Part shown: positions 7,654 through 9,632 of the stretch, one piece after another
How the letters are laid out: the number at the start of each line of letters is the position of its first letter
How positions within the stretch are numbered: position 1 is the first letter of the stretch
NCBI RefSeq assembly: GCF_946885725.1
Contig: NZ_CAMPGZ010000161.1
Location: forward strand, 1-9,632
From: an uncultured Nocardioides sp.
Lineage (GTDB): Bacteria > Actinomycetota > Actinomycetes > Propionibacteriales > Nocardioidaceae
DNA length: 9,632 nt
Direction: 5' to 3'
Notes under the pieces: generated by a model
The model's input: only the letters and a program-made list of their open reading frames with translations
Told to the model about the DNA's origin: nothing
Database searches by the model: none
Program-made: the position numbers and the translations under genes

Positions 7654-8288
7654 AGGTGCTCGTGGTCGACGACAGTGAGTCGTTCCGCGACGGGCTGATC
7701 TCGATGCTCGCCGCCGAGCCGGACATCGAGGTGGTCGGCGAGGCTCCGGACGGCGATGCCGGGCTGCGGCTCGCGCTCGAGCATCACCCCGACGTCGTGC
7801 TGATGGACCTCACCATGCCCGGCACCGACGGGCTCGAGGCCACCCGACGGCTCACCTCCGCCGCACCCCACGTCGGCGTCGTCGCGCTCACCCTCCGGTC
7901 GGACGACGAGGCGATGACGGCGGCGCTCGCGGCGGGTGCCCGCGGCTACGTGGTCAAGGGCGCCTCACGGACCGAGCTGCTCCGGTCGATCCGGGCGGTG
8001 GCGTCCGGCGAGGCGGTGTTCGGTCCCGCGGTGGCCGCGCGCATCGCCCGGCTCTTCGACCACGCCCGCCGTACCGCGGTTCCGAGCCGACCGTTCGACG
8101 ACCTCACCGACCGCGAGCTCGAGGTGCTGCGCCGGATGGCTGCTCACCAGACCAACGCGGTGATCGCCCGCGAGCTGGAGATCAGCGACAAGACCGTGCG
8201 CAACCACGTCTCGAACATCCTGGCCAAGCTGCGCGTGGCCGACCGCGCGGAGGCGATCGTGCGGGCGAGGGAGTCCGGGCTGCACTGA
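7650..8288 (+). CDS. Response regulator, NarL/LuxR family
   Basis: This 212-residue DNA-binding regulator is the partner of the kinase just upstream. The receiver domain (1-120) has acidic Asp7/Asp8, the phosphorylation site Asp53 in VVLMDLTMPG (49-58), Thr81 and Lys103 in GYVVKGAS (99-106), so all the usual receiver residues are present. The LuxR-type helix-turn-helix is at about 149-206: LTDRELEVLRRMA (152-164), then the recognition region ISDKTVRNHVSNILAKL (178-194). The ATG overlaps the kinase TGA as ATGA, with GAAGGGAG (7636-7643) 6 nt upstream, giving translational coupling and near-fixed stoichiometry. The ABC gene starts within 70 bp, so the exporter is the obvious candidate target. 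No clear dyad operator was found in the short gaps. Confidence 0.97.
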   Translation: MKVLVVDDSESFRDGLISMLAAEPDIEVVGEAPDGDAGLRLALEHHPDVVLMDLTMPGTDGLEATRRLTSAAPHVGVVALTLRSDDEAMTAALAAGARGYVVKGASRTELLRSIRAVASGEAVFGPAVAARIARLFDHARRTAVPSRPFDDLTDRELEVLRRMAAHQTNAVIARELEISDKTVRNHVSNILAKLRVADRAEAIVRARESGLH

Positions 8289-8356
8289 CCGCCCGCCGAG
8301 GCGGCGAGGGGCGTGTCGATGTGACCCGGCGCAGGGCCGTGCGCCAGGGTGGACGG

Positions 8357-9355
8357 GTGAGTGCGACAGCCGACCCGACCGCGGTCATCGAGACCGCCGG
8401 CCTGCGCAAGGTGTACCGCACCCGCGTCGGACGGCGCGTGGTCGCCGTGGACGACCTCGACCTGGTCGTCCCCGCCGGCGGCGTGCACGGGTTCCTCGGA
8501 CCCAACGGCTCGGGCAAGACCACGACGATCCGGCTGCTGCTCGGGCTGGCGCGGGCCAGCCGCGGCGAGATGCGGCTGTTCGGCGAGTCGGTGCCCGCGC
8601 GGCTGCCCGCGGTGATGGACCGGATCGGCGCCGTGGTCGAAGAGCCGACGTTCGTCCCGACGTTCTCGGGCCGCAAGAACCTCCAGCTGCTGGCCCGCCC
8701 GCTCGGCATTCCCACCGCCGTCGTCGACGAGGCGATCCGCCGGGTGGGGCTCGAGGGGCGTGACCGGGACCGGTACGGCGGCTACTCGCTCGGCATGCGG
8801 CAGCGCCTCGCGATCGCGGCGACGCTGCTGAAGTCGCCCGACCTGCTGATCCTCGACGAGCCCACGAACGGCCTCGACCCGGGAGGGATCCGCGACATCC
8901 GCGAGATGATCCGCGGGCTCGGCGAGAGCGGCGTGACCGTGCTGTTGAGCTCGCACAACCTCGCCGAGGTGCAGCAGGTCTGCGACTCGGTGTCGATCAT
9001 CGGCAACGGCCGGCTGCTCGCCTCCGGCCGCGTCGACGAGCTCGTCGGCGACAACACGCTGTCGGTCGTGCGGGTGTGGGTCGCCAATCCGGACGCCGCC
9101 ACCGGGCATCTCGCGGGCGCGGGCTACCGGGTCACCCGCGCCGGGGACCACCTCGACGTCGAGGGCGCGGAGCACCCGGAGGACATCACGCGCGTGCTGG
9201 CGCGCCACGGGCTCTACGTCCGCGGCCTGACCCCGGTCCGCGGCGACCTCGAGGAGGTCTTCCTCCAGCTGACCCGCGACGCGTCGCTCGGTGGCGGGCC
9301 GGTTCCCGGCGACCTCGACGACAGAGTCGACACCGAGCGGGAGGAGGAGCGATGA
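8357..9355 (+). CDS. ABC exporter ATP-binding subunit (BcrA/drug-resistance type)
   Basis: This 332-residue ATPase would energise export through the permease that follows. Seen: Walker A GPNGSGKTT (48-56), VVEEP (93-97) where the Q-loop lies and Glu takes the Gln position as is common in BcrA/Nat-type subunits, signature YSLGMRQRL (143-151) in place of LSGGQ, Walker B LLILDEP (163-169), D-loop NGLDP (171-175) and switch His200. A C-terminal accessory region (about 230-308) ends in GDLEEVFLQLT, the usual close of drug-exporter ATPases, then an acidic tail. I chose GTG 8357 because family homology begins soon after it; an in-frame GTG at 8321 with GAGGGG upstream would add 12 Arg-rich residues and cannot be excluded. 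The gap from the regulator is 68 bp (32 bp with the earlier start). It overlaps the permease start as ATGA. Substrate unknown; antimicrobial peptide or drug export is typical of the family. Confidence 0.95.
   Translation: MSATADPTAVIETAGLRKVYRTRVGRRVVAVDDLDLVVPAGGVHGFLGPNGSGKTTTIRLLLGLARASRGEMRLFGESVPARLPAVMDRIGAVVEEPTFVPTFSGRKNLQLLARPLGIPTAVVDEAIRRVGLEGRDRDRYGGYSLGMRQRLAIAATLLKSPDLLILDEPTNGLDPGGIRDIREMIRGLGESGVTVLLSSHNLAEVQQVCDSVSIIGNGRLLASGRVDELVGDNTLSVVRVWVANPDAATGHLAGAGYRVTRAGDHLDVEGAEHPEDITRVLARHGLYVRGLTPVRGDLEEVFLQLTRDASLGGGPVPGDLDDRVDTEREEER
9340..9349 (+). promoter_or_regulatory. Very strong Shine-Dalgarno sequence of the permease gene
   Basis: GGAGGAGGAG lies just before the ATG at 9352 and inside the end of the ATPase gene (Glu-rich tail EREEER). 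With the ATGA overlap it predicts efficient coupled translation of permease and ATPase. Confidence 0.8.
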
Positions 9356-9632
9356 GGCTGCTCGCCGTCGAGCTCGACCGCTACCGCTCCCGCCGCGCGG
9401 TCGCCATGCTCCTGCTCGTCGCGGCACTGCTCACCGTGCTGCTCGCCGCGACCGCGCTGTGGGACACCCGTCCGGCCACCGCCGCCGAGCGGGCCCGCGC
9501 CGAGCTGCAGCTCGAGCAGGCCCTGGACGACCCGCAGCTGCGCGAGGACGTCACGGACTGCCGCGACAACCCCGAGGCGTTCTTCGGCCCGGACACCACC
9601 GCGGACCAGTGCGAGGAGTTCCTGGTGCCGCG
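9352..9632 (+). CDS. ABC transporter permease, 5' part, cut by the window edge
   Basis: Ninety-three codons are present, open to the edge. The product starts MRLLAVELDRYRSRRAV, a cytoplasmic amphipathic segment typical of ABC-2-like permeases. A first membrane helix at about 17-36 (VAMLLLVAALLTVLLAATAL) follows, then the start of an extracytoplasmic domain rich in Glu, Asp and Gln with Cys70 and Cys87, spaced so that they could form a disulfide. The start is certain: it overlaps the ATPase stop and has an excellent ribosome binding site. Its position after the ATPase, not its sequence alone, supports the permease call. The rest of the gene and the number of helices are out of view. Confidence 0.85.
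   Translation, partial: MRLLAVELDRYRSRRAVAMLLLVAALLTVLLAATALWDTRPATAAERARAELQLEQALDDPQLREDVTDCRDNPEAFFGPDTTADQCEEFLVP

Noticed and set aside
8294..8306. Small stem CGCCG-AGG-CGGCG after the response regulator
   Set aside because: Only 5 bp with a 3-nt loop and no T-run in GC-rich sequence; too weak to call a terminator, and the next gene follows closely.
8144..9427. 427-residue minus-strand open frame
   Set aside because: It is antisense to the complete ABC ATPase and to parts of the regulator and permease, without recognisable domains.

Overview
This is very GC-rich DNA (almost every codon ends in G or C) with GTG starts, ATGA stop/start overlaps and actinobacterial gene families. A short repeat at 1751-1772 is of a type I recall from Nocardioides-like genomes, so I infer a chromosomal segment of a high-GC actinobacterium, probably Nocardioidaceae. 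Nothing indicates a phage, plasmid, transposon, CRISPR array or RNA gene.

Left part (1-4074). After an unassigned edge with a strong hairpin (101-136) comes a TIGR01777/SDR39U1-type NAD(P)-binding protein on the plus strand (179-1075). It converges on a small membrane-anchored protein of unknown function on the minus strand (1117-1686). The two genes meet inside a 15-bp tandem repeat whose CTAG cores supply the stop codons of both. Further right, also on the minus strand, lies a 726-residue MMPL/RND-type transporter (1794-3974). The gap between the two minus-strand genes carries a hairpin and the REP-like repeat.

Middle (4078-4860). lipB, the octanoyltransferase of lipoate biosynthesis, diverges from the MMPL gene. 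It has intact catalytic Lys142 and Cys176, no ribosome binding site, and a -10-like hexamer placed so that the mRNA could start at or next to the GTG start codon. An inverted repeat and a direct repeat overlap this putative promoter. lipA does not follow, although it usually does in actinobacteria. Instead lipB is followed by a small array of CCCGGGA/TCCCGGG elements that could form alternative hairpins.

Right part (4896-9632). Five closely spaced plus-strand genes look like one signalling and transport unit: a six-helix membrane protein of unknown function, a NarL-type sensor histidine kinase with about ten membrane helices and a GAF-like region, its LuxR/NarL response regulator (ATGA overlap), an ABC ATPase of the BcrA/drug-exporter type, and the first 93 codons of its permease (ATGA overlap, very strong Shine-Dalgarno sequence). 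The arrangement suggests a membrane-sensed stimulus controlling an exporter, as in antimicrobial-peptide or envelope-stress modules, but the stimulus and substrate cannot be read from the sequence. All gene families here are known; the least described items are the 206-residue membrane protein in this cassette and the promoter and repeat structures.
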